Shown here in pieces: positions 1-7,467 of a stretch of DNA of 21,524 bases. A model generated the notes under the pieces. That model was not told the origin of the DNA. It saw nothing but the letters and a program-made list of their open reading frames with translations, and made no database searches. The stretch spans positions 1 through 21,524 of the forward strand of contig JBLHIH010000063.1 in NCBI GenBank assembly GCA_047616645.1, read 5' to 3'. Both the position numbers and the translations under genes were made by a program. Every line of letters begins with the position of its first letter. Within the stretch, counting starts at the first letter, position 1. This stretch comes from JAHRVQ01 sp047616645 (GTDB taxonomy: Bacteria > Pseudomonadota > Gammaproteobacteria > Pseudomonadales > Azotimanducaceae).

Positions 1-771
1 GAAATCGCAGATGCTGAGACTGAGACGAGTTCTGAAAATGAAGCTATTCAAGCAGCTCAAGAGGCCTTAGAAGAAGCTGGCGTAGCGCTTCAAAGGGCAG
101 GACAGGCTGTTAGTGATGCAGAATCGGAAGCAGCCCTTGAAGCAGCAGAACAATTGCTTTCGAACGCTCGCATTAAAATCATTCTTGCAGAACAAGATTT
201 GAGCGTACTGGGTGATAGTGAAATAGACGAAGAAACGTCCGCAGACATCGCAGACATAAATGCTGCCATCAATGAGGCAAATGTCTACCTTGTCGTGGCA
301 ACCCAATCCATTCTCAATGCCAGAACTGGCCTTCCAGCGTTCCCCAGCGGAACCATTGCTGGTAATGCCAAAGAAAAAGGACCTGTAGGCGATCTCGATG
401 AAGAGCTTGAGCAATCCCTCATCATTTTTGACGGTGAACTTGAGGCAGCCCGAGCGACAATTATTGACACCACTTCCGCCCCAACCGGAGATATAGTTGG
501 CATTCAAACTGATAGGCCCAGTGGTAACGCTACCTATCCCGAAGATGGCCAAGAAGAGGGTGAGGAAGAGGGCGAAGGAGAGAGTCTTAGTAATGGAGAA
601 GATCAAATAGCCTCTACTAAGCCTTCTCTGACGGTGCCAGAAGGTATGCCTTCAGCACAGGGGGACGATATCGTTGCCCATCAGCTCAGAGAAGCTGCAA
701 CTGCCGAAACGGACCCCCAGCTAAAGGAAAAATTATGGGAAGAATATCGTAGATATAAGTCTGGCCTGTAA
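1..771 (+). CDS. Acidic Ala/Glu-rich coiled-coil protein (5'-partial)
   Basis: The frame is open from the first base of the window to a TAA at 769-771, so only the last 256 residues are present and the start lies outside. The first 110 residues or so are rich in Ala, Glu and Gln with heptad-like spacing and look like two or three helical repeats (EALEEAGVALQRAG, then EAAEQLLSNARIKI, then ANVYLVVATQSILNAR). A Gly/Glu-rich low-complexity linker follows around residues 180-200. The C-terminus is a charged amphipathic tail (VAHQLREAA, then TDPQLKEKLWEEYRRYK) that reads like a conserved motif, perhaps for docking. I do not recognise the family. No membrane segment or signal is visible in the part present. 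It lies 95 bases upstream of the lipoprotein gene on the same strand and may belong to the same operon. I found no convincing promoter in 772-866. Membership of the locus is inferred from position. Confidence 0.75.
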   Translation, partial: EIADAETETSSENEAIQAAQEALEEAGVALQRAGQAVSDAESEAALEAAEQLLSNARIKIILAEQDLSVLGDSEIDEETSADIADINAAINEANVYLVVATQSILNARTGLPAFPSGTIAGNAKEKGPVGDLDEELEQSLIIFDGELEAARATIIDTTSAPTGDIVGIQTDRPSGNATYPEDGQEEGEEEGEGESLSNGEDQIASTKPSLTVPEGMPSAQGDDIVAHQLREAATAETDPQLKEKLWEEYRRYKSGL

Positions 772-866
772 GTCTAGTCTTCAAATAAAACGTACAATGA
801 TCAGAACAAGTAGATTGTTTAACGTAAATTGATTACTCAGAAAAGCACATTTAGGAATTAACAACG

Positions 867-2045
867 ATGAAGTTACCGCAGATAACCTGGTATGCCTTAA
901 TCCTAATAACCTTGGGTGCCTGCTCTTCTACAGAGATAATTAGAGCAAACTCAACACCTGCTCAGTTGGCAAAGGTAGCATTACCAGATCACCTTTACAT
1001 GGATATTGGTATTCTACCTTTGAATCCCGGTATCCCTGATACAGAGGAAGCAATAGCTAAGAAATTAATAGTCGCCGATGTACGGCGAGCAGAATCCCAA
1101 TTTATCGCCTTTCACCTTAAAGATACCCTTGAGGCAACCGGTAATTGGGGTGCCGTTAGAGTCACACCAAAATCATCCGAGGCGGTCGACTTAACCCTAT
1201 CAGGAGAGATATTAAAATCTGATGGTGAACTACTACAAATCCAGTTTAAGGCGATAGATTCAAGGGGCAATCTTTGGCTAGATAAAGTTTATGTCGATCA
1301 AGCCAGTAAATTTAACTATAGTGAAACCCAAGAAGATCCTTTTCAAGATATATACAATGAATTTTCGAACGACTTACTTTCATATAGAGAGACGCTAAGT
1401 AAAAATCAAATTTCTGATATTCGAGCGGTCTCAAATTTGATCTACGCACGCAATTTATCTCCCGATGCCTTCGGTCAATACCTAACGACCTCAAGTGGCG
1501 GTAAAACAACCATTCATCAGCTTCCTGCCAATTCAGATCGTATGCTAAAGCGCGTTGAAAAAATCAAAGATCGCGAATACTTGTTTGTCGACACCTTAGA
1601 TGAATACTATCGCACTTTTTACCGAGACATGAAGGGCTCCTACGATGAATGGCGTTATGCGACCTATGAAGAAGCGATCAATCTCAGACGAATGCAAAGG
1701 CAATCCAATTCGCGCTTATTAGCAGGCGCTGCAATGATCGCAGCAGGTATTTATGCTGGTAGTGAAACTGGCACCTACGCTGGTCAAGCTGGGGCCGCCG
1801 GCATCGTTGCTGGTGGTGTTGGGGTACTTAAAAAAGGACTCGACCGACGCAAAGAAGCAGAGATTCATGCAGAATCACTCAGGGAGTTGAGTCAATCCCT
1901 TGGTTCGGAAATTACACCCTATGTTCTGAGTATTGAAGGTCAAACCATTGAGTTAACCGGCACCGCGGACGCCCAGTACACACAATGGAAAAAGATCCTC
2001 AAAGATATTTACGCCACCGAAACCAACACCCCAGAAGGGCGATAA
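867..2045 (+). CDS. Outer-membrane-type lipoprotein of unknown function
   Basis: A 392-residue protein. The N-terminus is a type II signal peptide: Lys at position 2, a hydrophobic core, and the lipobox LGAC with the lipidated Cys at residue 19. The following Ser-Ser is not an inner-membrane retention signal, so outer-membrane sorting is likely. Residues 30-170 look like a mixed alpha/beta periplasmic domain (for example DLTLSGEILKSDGELLQIQF), similar in style to lipoproteins that bind other envelope proteins. Residues 283-320 form a Gly/Ala-rich hydrophobic stretch (LLAGAAMIAAGIYAG, then AGAAGIVAGGVGV) like a glycine zipper, followed by Lys/Arg. This could insert into a membrane or pack helix to helix. 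An AGGA about 10 bases upstream of the ATG can serve as ribosome binding site. It is the first complete gene of the plus-strand envelope locus and could be its outer-membrane component. I do not recognise a named family. Confidence 0.85.
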   Translation: MKLPQITWYALILITLGACSSTEIIRANSTPAQLAKVALPDHLYMDIGILPLNPGIPDTEEAIAKKLIVADVRRAESQFIAFHLKDTLEATGNWGAVRVTPKSSEAVDLTLSGEILKSDGELLQIQFKAIDSRGNLWLDKVYVDQASKFNYSETQEDPFQDIYNEFSNDLLSYRETLSKNQISDIRAVSNLIYARNLSPDAFGQYLTTSSGGKTTIHQLPANSDRMLKRVEKIKDREYLFVDTLDEYYRTFYRDMKGSYDEWRYATYEEAINLRRMQRQSNSRLLAGAAMIAAGIYAGSETGTYAGQAGAAGIVAGGVGVLKKGLDRRKEAEIHAESLRELSQSLGSEITPYVLSIEGQTIELTGTADAQYTQWKKILKDIYATETNTPEGR

Positions 2046-2090
2046 ATTTTGTATTATCCTGCGTCCGACCAATACTTAGATATATATTAA

Positions 2091-4325
2091 ATGGCCATGA
2101 ATCTAGTTGAAGGGCAGAATTTTTCTGCTAAGTATGTATTACAAAAACGAATGAACGAAAGTGAATTTGTAGATTGTTGGTTAGCAACCGATGCGCAAAC
2201 GGATGAAAAAATAGTCCTTAAGATTTTTAAACGTTCGCTTTCTGAAAGTGAGAAAGTTGATGTTCAAAATGCCATAAAGCGACAAAAAAACTTACAATAT
2301 TCATTTATTGTTCGCAGCCTGGAATACCTTACATTTGAAGACTTCACCTTTACTACATCCCCCTACATTCAAAATGCTGAGCCTTACCTTCATCAAGAGG
2401 ATCAACAAGCGCGTCACCAAGGACCATTTTCTCAGCAATGGAGACTATTACGCCAAGTAGCTAAAGCCCTCGAGGTTGCTCACAGTCTTGGCTTTGCCCA
2501 CGGACACATTCATCCCAACAATATTCTTATCACTGACGATGGCAATGTACATGTAACAGATTTTGGACTTGCGCAATCAAAGTCTGCTTCTGCACAAGCC
2601 TACCTCAGTCCACAGATAATAGATGATCAGCCAGCAACGCCCAGTGACGACATTTACTCATTCGGCCAACTTATCCACGTCGCAATTACAGGTCGTCCTG
2701 CTGGGGATAAGCTTGCCATTGACTTGCCATCTGAAATCGAGCAATTGTTAAAGGCAATGTTGCATACATCTCCAATGGAAAGACCTATCGGGCTCTCCAA
2801 AACAATCGAATTAATCGATAACTTTGTCGCCGAATTTAATAGTGAAGTTCAGCAAGCCGTCAATACAAAGGTCAGTACTGACTCTGTCCATAAATTACCA
2901 CGAGAACAAAATACGGTTTCAACATCTAAAGTCATAGGCGCAATGGCCTTATTAATAACAGTAACACTCATTATTTTTGTCCTTCTGCCTGATGCTGAAC
3001 CCGTGATCGTACCGAGTACCGCAATCGAGAATCTCAAAGTAGATAAGCTGCAACAAGACATCCCGAAGAAATTGGCGCCCTTTGAAATTGCAAAACTCAA
3101 AAAACTTGAGGAAGAAGGAGCGACACTTGCAACAAGGTTATTAAGACTACAGCTAGAAGTAGAAGATTTAGGAGGTCAGGTCTGGGCAAGTGCGGATTAT
3201 AACAAAAGTGTTGAATTAGGTATTGCAGGAGATGACGCGTATAGAGAACAAGAATATCAAGGAGCATTTGAGCAATATCAGAACGGTATCAACTTACTTG
3301 AAAGCACCCTTACCTCAGTTGACAAAATTTTTTCGAATAACCAGCAAATAGGCCAAATAGCACTTGGTGATGGCGATGCCCTCACTGCGCTAAACGCGTA
3401 TACCATTTTGACCTTAATCGAGCCATCAAATAAGGAAATTTTATCAAATTTGAGTCGCGCAGAAAACTTGGATAGAGTGCAAAGTCTCATACGCGATGGT
3501 GAAATTCATGAACGAAATGCGGAGTTAGAAGAAGCGCTTGCCCTCTTCAAAGAAGCATATGATGTAGATAAAAAATGGCCTCCTGCTTCAGAGGCACTAT
3601 CAAGGACTAAGCAAAAAGTAGCAAACCAAAATTTTAACAGCGAGATGTCACTTGCTTTTTCTGCGTTAAACGAGGGCAATTTCGAGAATGCCAAACTTAG
3701 CTTTGCTAAGGCACAGAAAATACTACCTCAATCCTTTGCTCCCAAAGACGGCCTAGAACAAATAACCATTGCAGTAATACAAAAAAAAATAGATGAGCAT
3801 ATTCTTTCAGCAAAACAATATATTGTCCAAGAAGACTGGACAAAATCAGCAATCGAGTATGAAGCAATTTTATCAATTGCATCAGGGACTACATTGGCGA
3901 CAGAAGGCTTAACAAGGAGTCAATTTAGACAGGAGCTCAACACAGAATTGGATAAATTTATATCCAAACCTGATCTCATGGTTACCGACGATGCCCTCAA
4001 TGAAGCGAAAGCCATATTAATCAATGCGTTTAAAATAGAAGCATCAGGACAAAAACTACAGGATCAAATTAGCCAACTTTCTCATTTGGTTTCGTTAGCA
4101 AGAATCCCAATCAATGTCGAGCTTGTTTCCGACAATAAGACCGAGGTGACCGTATATAAAATTCGATCCTTCGGCCAGTTAGACTCAGTAATGCTTCCGC
4201 TCTATCCAGGCACTTACACCTTCGTTGGTAAGCGCCGTGGATATCGCGACATTCATAAGGAGGTAACATTACAAGGTGGTCGCCCAGCACCATCAATTAT
4301 GATTAGCTGTGTAGAAAGGATCTAA
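2091..4325 (+). CDS. Membrane-anchored pseudokinase with periplasmic TPR-like region
   Basis: A 744-residue protein. Residues about 12-265 have the Ser/Thr protein kinase fold: the beta-3 Lys (IVLKIF, K44), the catalytic-loop Asn (N144), DFG (157-159), an activation-segment end LSPQ in place of APE, and DDIYSFGQLI. The catalytic loop reads HGHIHPNN (137-144), so the HRD Asp is His139 and the loop Lys is His141. Phosphotransfer is therefore unlikely. A transmembrane helix at about 281-300 (MALLITVTLIIFVLL) places the rest in the periplasm. That part is helical and TPR-like (for example AREAEYQ-type helices such as YREQEYQGAFEQYQNGINLL, and EALALFKEAYDVD). It ends in a short beta-rich PEGA-like segment (LYPGTYTFVGKRRGY). 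The stop overlaps the next start by one base (TAATG), implying translational coupling. No clear Shine-Dalgarno is visible, and ATG 2097 is an alternative start. The kinase fold is certain; loss of activity is inferred from the missing residues. Confidence 0.9.
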   Translation: MAMNLVEGQNFSAKYVLQKRMNESEFVDCWLATDAQTDEKIVLKIFKRSLSESEKVDVQNAIKRQKNLQYSFIVRSLEYLTFEDFTFTTSPYIQNAEPYLHQEDQQARHQGPFSQQWRLLRQVAKALEVAHSLGFAHGHIHPNNILITDDGNVHVTDFGLAQSKSASAQAYLSPQIIDDQPATPSDDIYSFGQLIHVAITGRPAGDKLAIDLPSEIEQLLKAMLHTSPMERPIGLSKTIELIDNFVAEFNSEVQQAVNTKVSTDSVHKLPREQNTVSTSKVIGAMALLITVTLIIFVLLPDAEPVIVPSTAIENLKVDKLQQDIPKKLAPFEIAKLKKLEEEGATLATRLLRLQLEVEDLGGQVWASADYNKSVELGIAGDDAYREQEYQGAFEQYQNGINLLESTLTSVDKIFSNNQQIGQIALGDGDALTALNAYTILTLIEPSNKEILSNLSRAENLDRVQSLIRDGEIHERNAELEEALALFKEAYDVDKKWPPASEALSRTKQKVANQNFNSEMSLAFSALNEGNFENAKLSFAKAQKILPQSFAPKDGLEQITIAVIQKKIDEHILSAKQYIVQEDWTKSAIEYEAILSIASGTTLATEGLTRSQFRQELNTELDKFISKPDLMVTDDALNEAKAILINAFKIEASGQKLQDQISQLSHLVSLARIPINVELVSDNKTEVTVYKIRSFGQLDSVMLPLYPGTYTFVGKRRGYRDIHKEVTLQGGRPAPSIMISCVERI

Positions 4326-6367
4326 TGGCAGAACAAAATAACATTATTGAAGCACTTCCATTTGAGCGCGCAGCAAGTGGTCCAGCCAAAAAGAAATTCA
4401 GTGTAAACCCACTTTCTATTGTTATTGCAGTTTTCTTCCTCTTTTTACTTGCAGCAGCTACCTTTATGTTTATGGCAAAGGCGATAAGCATTTCAATAGA
4501 ACCCCAGTCAGAGAGCTTTCGTTTTAATGATGGCTTTCAGTATCAAATTGGCGAGCGGTACTTGACGTTGAGCGGTGAATATTCTTTTACCGCCACAAAA
4601 ACTGGATACCAAGTCTTTCAAGGTGAAATTGAGGTTGGTAGTGAAGCTGATCAGGATTTCAGCTTTAAACTGATCAAATTGCCTGGTATTTTAAATATCC
4701 AAACTGATCCTGACTCTAATGCAGAAATTTATATTGACCAAGAACTACTTGGTAATGCCCCGCTGCGCCTAGAAAATATCGCCGCTGGCCTACATGATGT
4801 CAGTATCCGATCAAAACGATTTTTAGACTATGACACAGAAATTCTTATAGAGGGTAAACAAGTTGAACAAGAATTCAGCGCAGCCCTCACTCCCGCGTGG
4901 GCAAATATCTCTATATCAAGTCAACCAAGTGCTGACATACTCGTTGATGGAGAGAAAATATCTCGTTCTCCAAAGACTATTGAAATTATTCAGGGCGAGA
5001 GACAACTGAAACTTCAGCAAAAAGGATACAAAACATGGGAAAGTAACATCAGCGTTATAGCGGGTGTCGATCAGCTACTCGATATGCTGATACTAGAAAA
5101 ATCGGATGGAAAGGTTGCGATAAATTCTTCGCCTTCTGGTGCCAACGTTAATATTAATGGCAAGTATCGAGGACAAACACCAATAAGACTAACACTGGCT
5201 CCGGGCAATAATTATCGGCTTAATTTATCTAAAGCCGGTTATGAGCCGGCATCAAGAAGCATAAGCCTGTCACCTGACGAGGATATCAGTCTTAATCAAA
5301 AATTAAAGCCTGTACTTGGAACTGTCCAAGTCATGGTCGAGCCGAATGACGCGATACTATGGGTAGATGGGCTCTCCATGGGCAGTGCAAATCAACAGCT
5401 TTCCCTCACTGTAAACAAACACAAGATCGAAGTGCGGCTACCAGGCTATGCAACGTACAAAACTGAAGTTATGCCTCGACCTGGGGCAAATCAACAGTTA
5501 GCCATCAAGTTGCAAACCGTAGATGAAGCCAGAGTCGCAGCAATTCCAACGACCATTCGCACCTCAGTTGGACCTGTTCTCAATTTAATAATCCCCGGCA
5601 AGCTCTCCATGGGAGCAGGTCGGCGCGAACCTGGGCGACGTTCAAATGAAATCGTAAAAGAAGTAGAGTTAACTAGATCATATTATTTAGCAACAACAGA
5701 GATAACCAACGCTCAATTTAAGATGTTTAACTCAGGACATGATTCCGGGGTTATAGGACGTGCACTATTAAGTGAGAATGGGCGACCCGCAGTCAATGTT
5801 ACCTGGGAGCGAGCCGCCGCATATTGTAACTGGTTAAGCGCAGAAGAAGGTTTACCGGCTGCCTATGAAATAGCTAATGGTAAACTGGAGGCTGTACACC
5901 CCTTAAATACAGGCTATCGTCTTCCCACCGAAGCAGAATGGGCATGGGCTGCACGCTATGCAGCAGGACCGGAACCCGCTAGATTTCCATGGGGCAATAA
6001 CATGCCTCCCGTTGAAGTGTTGGCTAACTATGCAGACGAATCCGCGATAAATATGGTGCCCTATCATATTGGGGGTTACAACGACGGGTATCGCGGACCA
6101 TCTCCGGCAGATATCTTTCCTGCAAATGAATTTGGGATTTATGACTTAGCTGGAAACGTTGCTGAATGGATTCACGATTATTATGCCGTCAAAATTCCAC
6201 GAGATATATTAATAGATCCCAAGGGTCCAGAGGCAGGTGACTATCACGTCATCCGAGGATCCAGTTATCAGCATGGTCGCTTTAGCGAGCTTCGTTGGAC
6301 CTACCGAGACTATGGCGATGTCGCACGTTACGATGTTGGTTTTCGAGTCGCGAGGTTTGTGGAATAA
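4325..6367 (+). CDS. PEGA-repeat protein with C-terminal FGE/SUMF-type domain
   Basis: A 680-residue type II membrane protein. A cytoplasmic N-terminus with KKK at 22-24 precedes one transmembrane helix at about 30-51. Residues about 55-400 hold several PEGA-like beta repeats, recognisable by the recurring pattern of a DA-I-VDG strand, G-P and an L-PG-H-V turn (INSSPSGANVNINGKYRGQ; ISSQPSADILVDGEKI; VEPNDAILWVDGLSMG). Residues about 430-680 are a formylglycine-generating-enzyme/sulfatase-modifying-factor domain: TTEITNAQF, AYCNWL, YRLPTEAEWAWAAR, FGIYDLAGNVAEW, VIRGSSY and VGFRVAR. The protein contains one cysteine, C501 in AYCNWL. The Cys pair that catalyses oxidation in true FGE, expected near the C-terminus, is absent (that stretch reads SELRWTYRDYG). 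A binding or scaffold role is therefore more likely than sulfatase maturation. The gene overlaps the kinase-like gene by one base and abuts the next gene with no gap. Confidence 0.92.
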   Translation: MAEQNNIIEALPFERAASGPAKKKFSVNPLSIVIAVFFLFLLAAATFMFMAKAISISIEPQSESFRFNDGFQYQIGERYLTLSGEYSFTATKTGYQVFQGEIEVGSEADQDFSFKLIKLPGILNIQTDPDSNAEIYIDQELLGNAPLRLENIAAGLHDVSIRSKRFLDYDTEILIEGKQVEQEFSAALTPAWANISISSQPSADILVDGEKISRSPKTIEIIQGERQLKLQQKGYKTWESNISVIAGVDQLLDMLILEKSDGKVAINSSPSGANVNINGKYRGQTPIRLTLAPGNNYRLNLSKAGYEPASRSISLSPDEDISLNQKLKPVLGTVQVMVEPNDAILWVDGLSMGSANQQLSLTVNKHKIEVRLPGYATYKTEVMPRPGANQQLAIKLQTVDEARVAAIPTTIRTSVGPVLNLIIPGKLSMGAGRREPGRRSNEIVKEVELTRSYYLATTEITNAQFKMFNSGHDSGVIGRALLSENGRPAVNVTWERAAAYCNWLSAEEGLPAAYEIANGKLEAVHPLNTGYRLPTEAEWAWAARYAAGPEPARFPWGNNMPPVEVLANYADESAINMVPYHIGGYNDGYRGPSPADIFPANEFGIYDLAGNVAEWIHDYYAVKIPRDILIDPKGPEAGDYHVIRGSSYQHGRFSELRWTYRDYGDVARYDVGFRVARFVE

Positions 6368-6649
6368 ATGAAAATTACGATTGTATTAATTATTTTGATT
6401 TCACTTTTTATTTTGCCTGCAGAGAGTGATGGCGCTGAAACAGAGGAAAATCCTGACACTGTTGTAGACGGCAATGTTGTAGAAGGCAATGTCGCAGAAG
6501 GCAATATAGTAGAAGAGAAAGTGGAAGAACTAGAGAAAGCAAGCGGGTCGGGCTTGAGAAAAAAAAGGCTCAGCAAAGCTTTTGAACAATTTATACCAAG
6601 CGAAAAAATCAGTGCAGACAATGCCGTACCATTTCCGGTCGACATCTAA
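6368..6649 (+). CDS. Small exported acidic protein with GN-repeats
   Basis: A 93-residue protein that starts directly after the preceding stop codon. Residues 1-24 form a signal peptide (Lys2, hydrophobic core IVLIILISLFILPA). The start of the mature part is strongly acidic and contains three five-residue repeats of the type VV(D/E)GN at 32-46, coded by 15-bp tandem repeats. The C-terminal third turns basic (LRKKRLSKAFEQFIP) and could be a helix that binds a partner. I do not recognise a family. Its tight placement between the PEGA/FGE gene and the channel gene, in the same orientation, suggests a periplasmic accessory part of the same complex. It could be poorly conserved. The reading frame is supported by exact operon spacing, the signal peptide and the following Shine-Dalgarno, which overlaps its stop. 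Confidence 0.7.
   Translation: MKITIVLIILISLFILPAESDGAETEENPDTVVDGNVVEGNVAEGNIVEEKVEELEKASGSGLRKKRLSKAFEQFIPSEKISADNAVPFPVDI
6461..6520 (+). repeat. 15-bp in-frame tandem repeat in the small exported protein gene
   Basis: Three consecutive 15-bp units begin at 6461, 6476 and 6491 (GTTGTAGACGGCAAT and close variants), followed by a degenerate fourth unit at 6506-6520. They code for VVDGN, VVEGN, VAEGN and IVEEK. The length is a multiple of three, so changes in copy number would not break the frame. Confidence 0.85.
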
Positions 6650-6658
6650 GGGGTCGTA

Positions 6659-7453
6659 ATGAAGAAACAATTACCAATAGAATTTATTTATCAAATCTTT
6701 TCACTTTTCATTGCAGTGATAATTATTCACGGCGTATATGTATCCATAATTAGACCTAATGCCGCGGCAATATTGGAAGAACAAGCAGTTCATATCAACT
6801 CGAACCCCAACTATGTTCCAGAGCGATCTATCTTTGTTGTTGTTCGAGATTTCGAACAAGAATCCTGCTTTATATTAATGATTTGGGCAATGTCACTCAT
6901 GGGCTATAAGGCCTTGTTAGCGAGTAGAGAGAGACGCGTTTTACAGCTGGATTTGATCCCACGAAGTCAAGGAACCAGTATCTTACCCGAAGACAGCCGC
7001 GAATATTCAAGGCCCTTGCAGGCACTTAGCGAAGCAGAACAAAATTACCTTCTGCCTCGCGCCTTGTTGACGGCACTCCATCGATTTAGATCTACACGAA
7101 ACATCCAGGATGTTTCGAATGCAGTGGGGGCTATATGTGATTCTGAATCTGAAAGATTGGATTCAGAATTATCAATGATTCGTTATATCGCGTGGGCTAT
7201 TCCCTCAATTGGCTTTCTTGGTACCGTACGCGGAATTGGAGAGGCATTGGGTCAAGCTCACAAAGCTGTTCAAGGAGATATCGCTGGTGTGACCCAATCT
7301 CTTGGCGTTGCATTTAATTCGACATTTGTCGCCCTGCTCATCAGCATCATCATCATGTTTCTCCTCCACCAATTACAGTTAACACAAGAGAGGTTGGTAT
7401 TGGATTCTGAGAATTACTGCGACAATCGTCTTGTACGTCACTTGCAAACATAG
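6659..7453 (+). CDS. MotA/TolQ/ExbB-type proton channel subunit
   Basis: A 264-residue inner-membrane protein with four predicted helices at about 11-31, 68-87, 173-197 and 216-238. A cytoplasmic domain rich in Arg/Glu lies between helices 2 and 3, and a short periplasmic segment between helices 1 and 2. Helix 3 carries the family signature (AIPSIGFLGTVRGIGEAL, about 180-197). Helix 4 carries the small-residue pattern with the conserved polar Thr (AFNSTFVALLISI, about 218-230). In this family five such subunits surround two one-helix B subunits (ExbD, TolR, MotB, ZorB) and convert proton flow into mechanical work. No separate ExbD/TolR/MotB gene is present. The two downstream VWA proteins have a matching N-terminal helix and are the best candidates. 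AAGGGG at 6648-6653 is a good ribosome binding site for ATG 6659. The gap to the next gene is 14 bases. Confidence 0.9.
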   Translation: MKKQLPIEFIYQIFSLFIAVIIIHGVYVSIIRPNAAAILEEQAVHINSNPNYVPERSIFVVVRDFEQESCFILMIWAMSLMGYKALLASRERRVLQLDLIPRSQGTSILPEDSREYSRPLQALSEAEQNYLLPRALLTALHRFRSTRNIQDVSNAVGAICDSESERLDSELSMIRYIAWAIPSIGFLGTVRGIGEALGQAHKAVQGDIAGVTQSLGVAFNSTFVALLISIIIMFLLHQLQLTQERLVLDSENYCDNRLVRHLQT

Positions 7454-7467
7454 GTGGGGAATAGATA

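Noticed and set aside
67..606. Long minus-strand open frame (179 codons) opposite the coiled-coil gene
   Set aside because: Its Phe/Ser/Cys-rich composition is what the complement of Ala/Glu codons gives, and the plus frame is open from the window edge with a structured tail.
2076..2090. TATATATT as a -10 box directly before the kinase-like gene
   Set aside because: It ends two bases before the ATG, no matching -35 was found, and the gene fits the operon layout.
4325..6367. Functional formylglycine-generating enzyme for sulfatases
   Set aside because: The catalytic Cys pair is missing and no sulfatase gene is present in the window.
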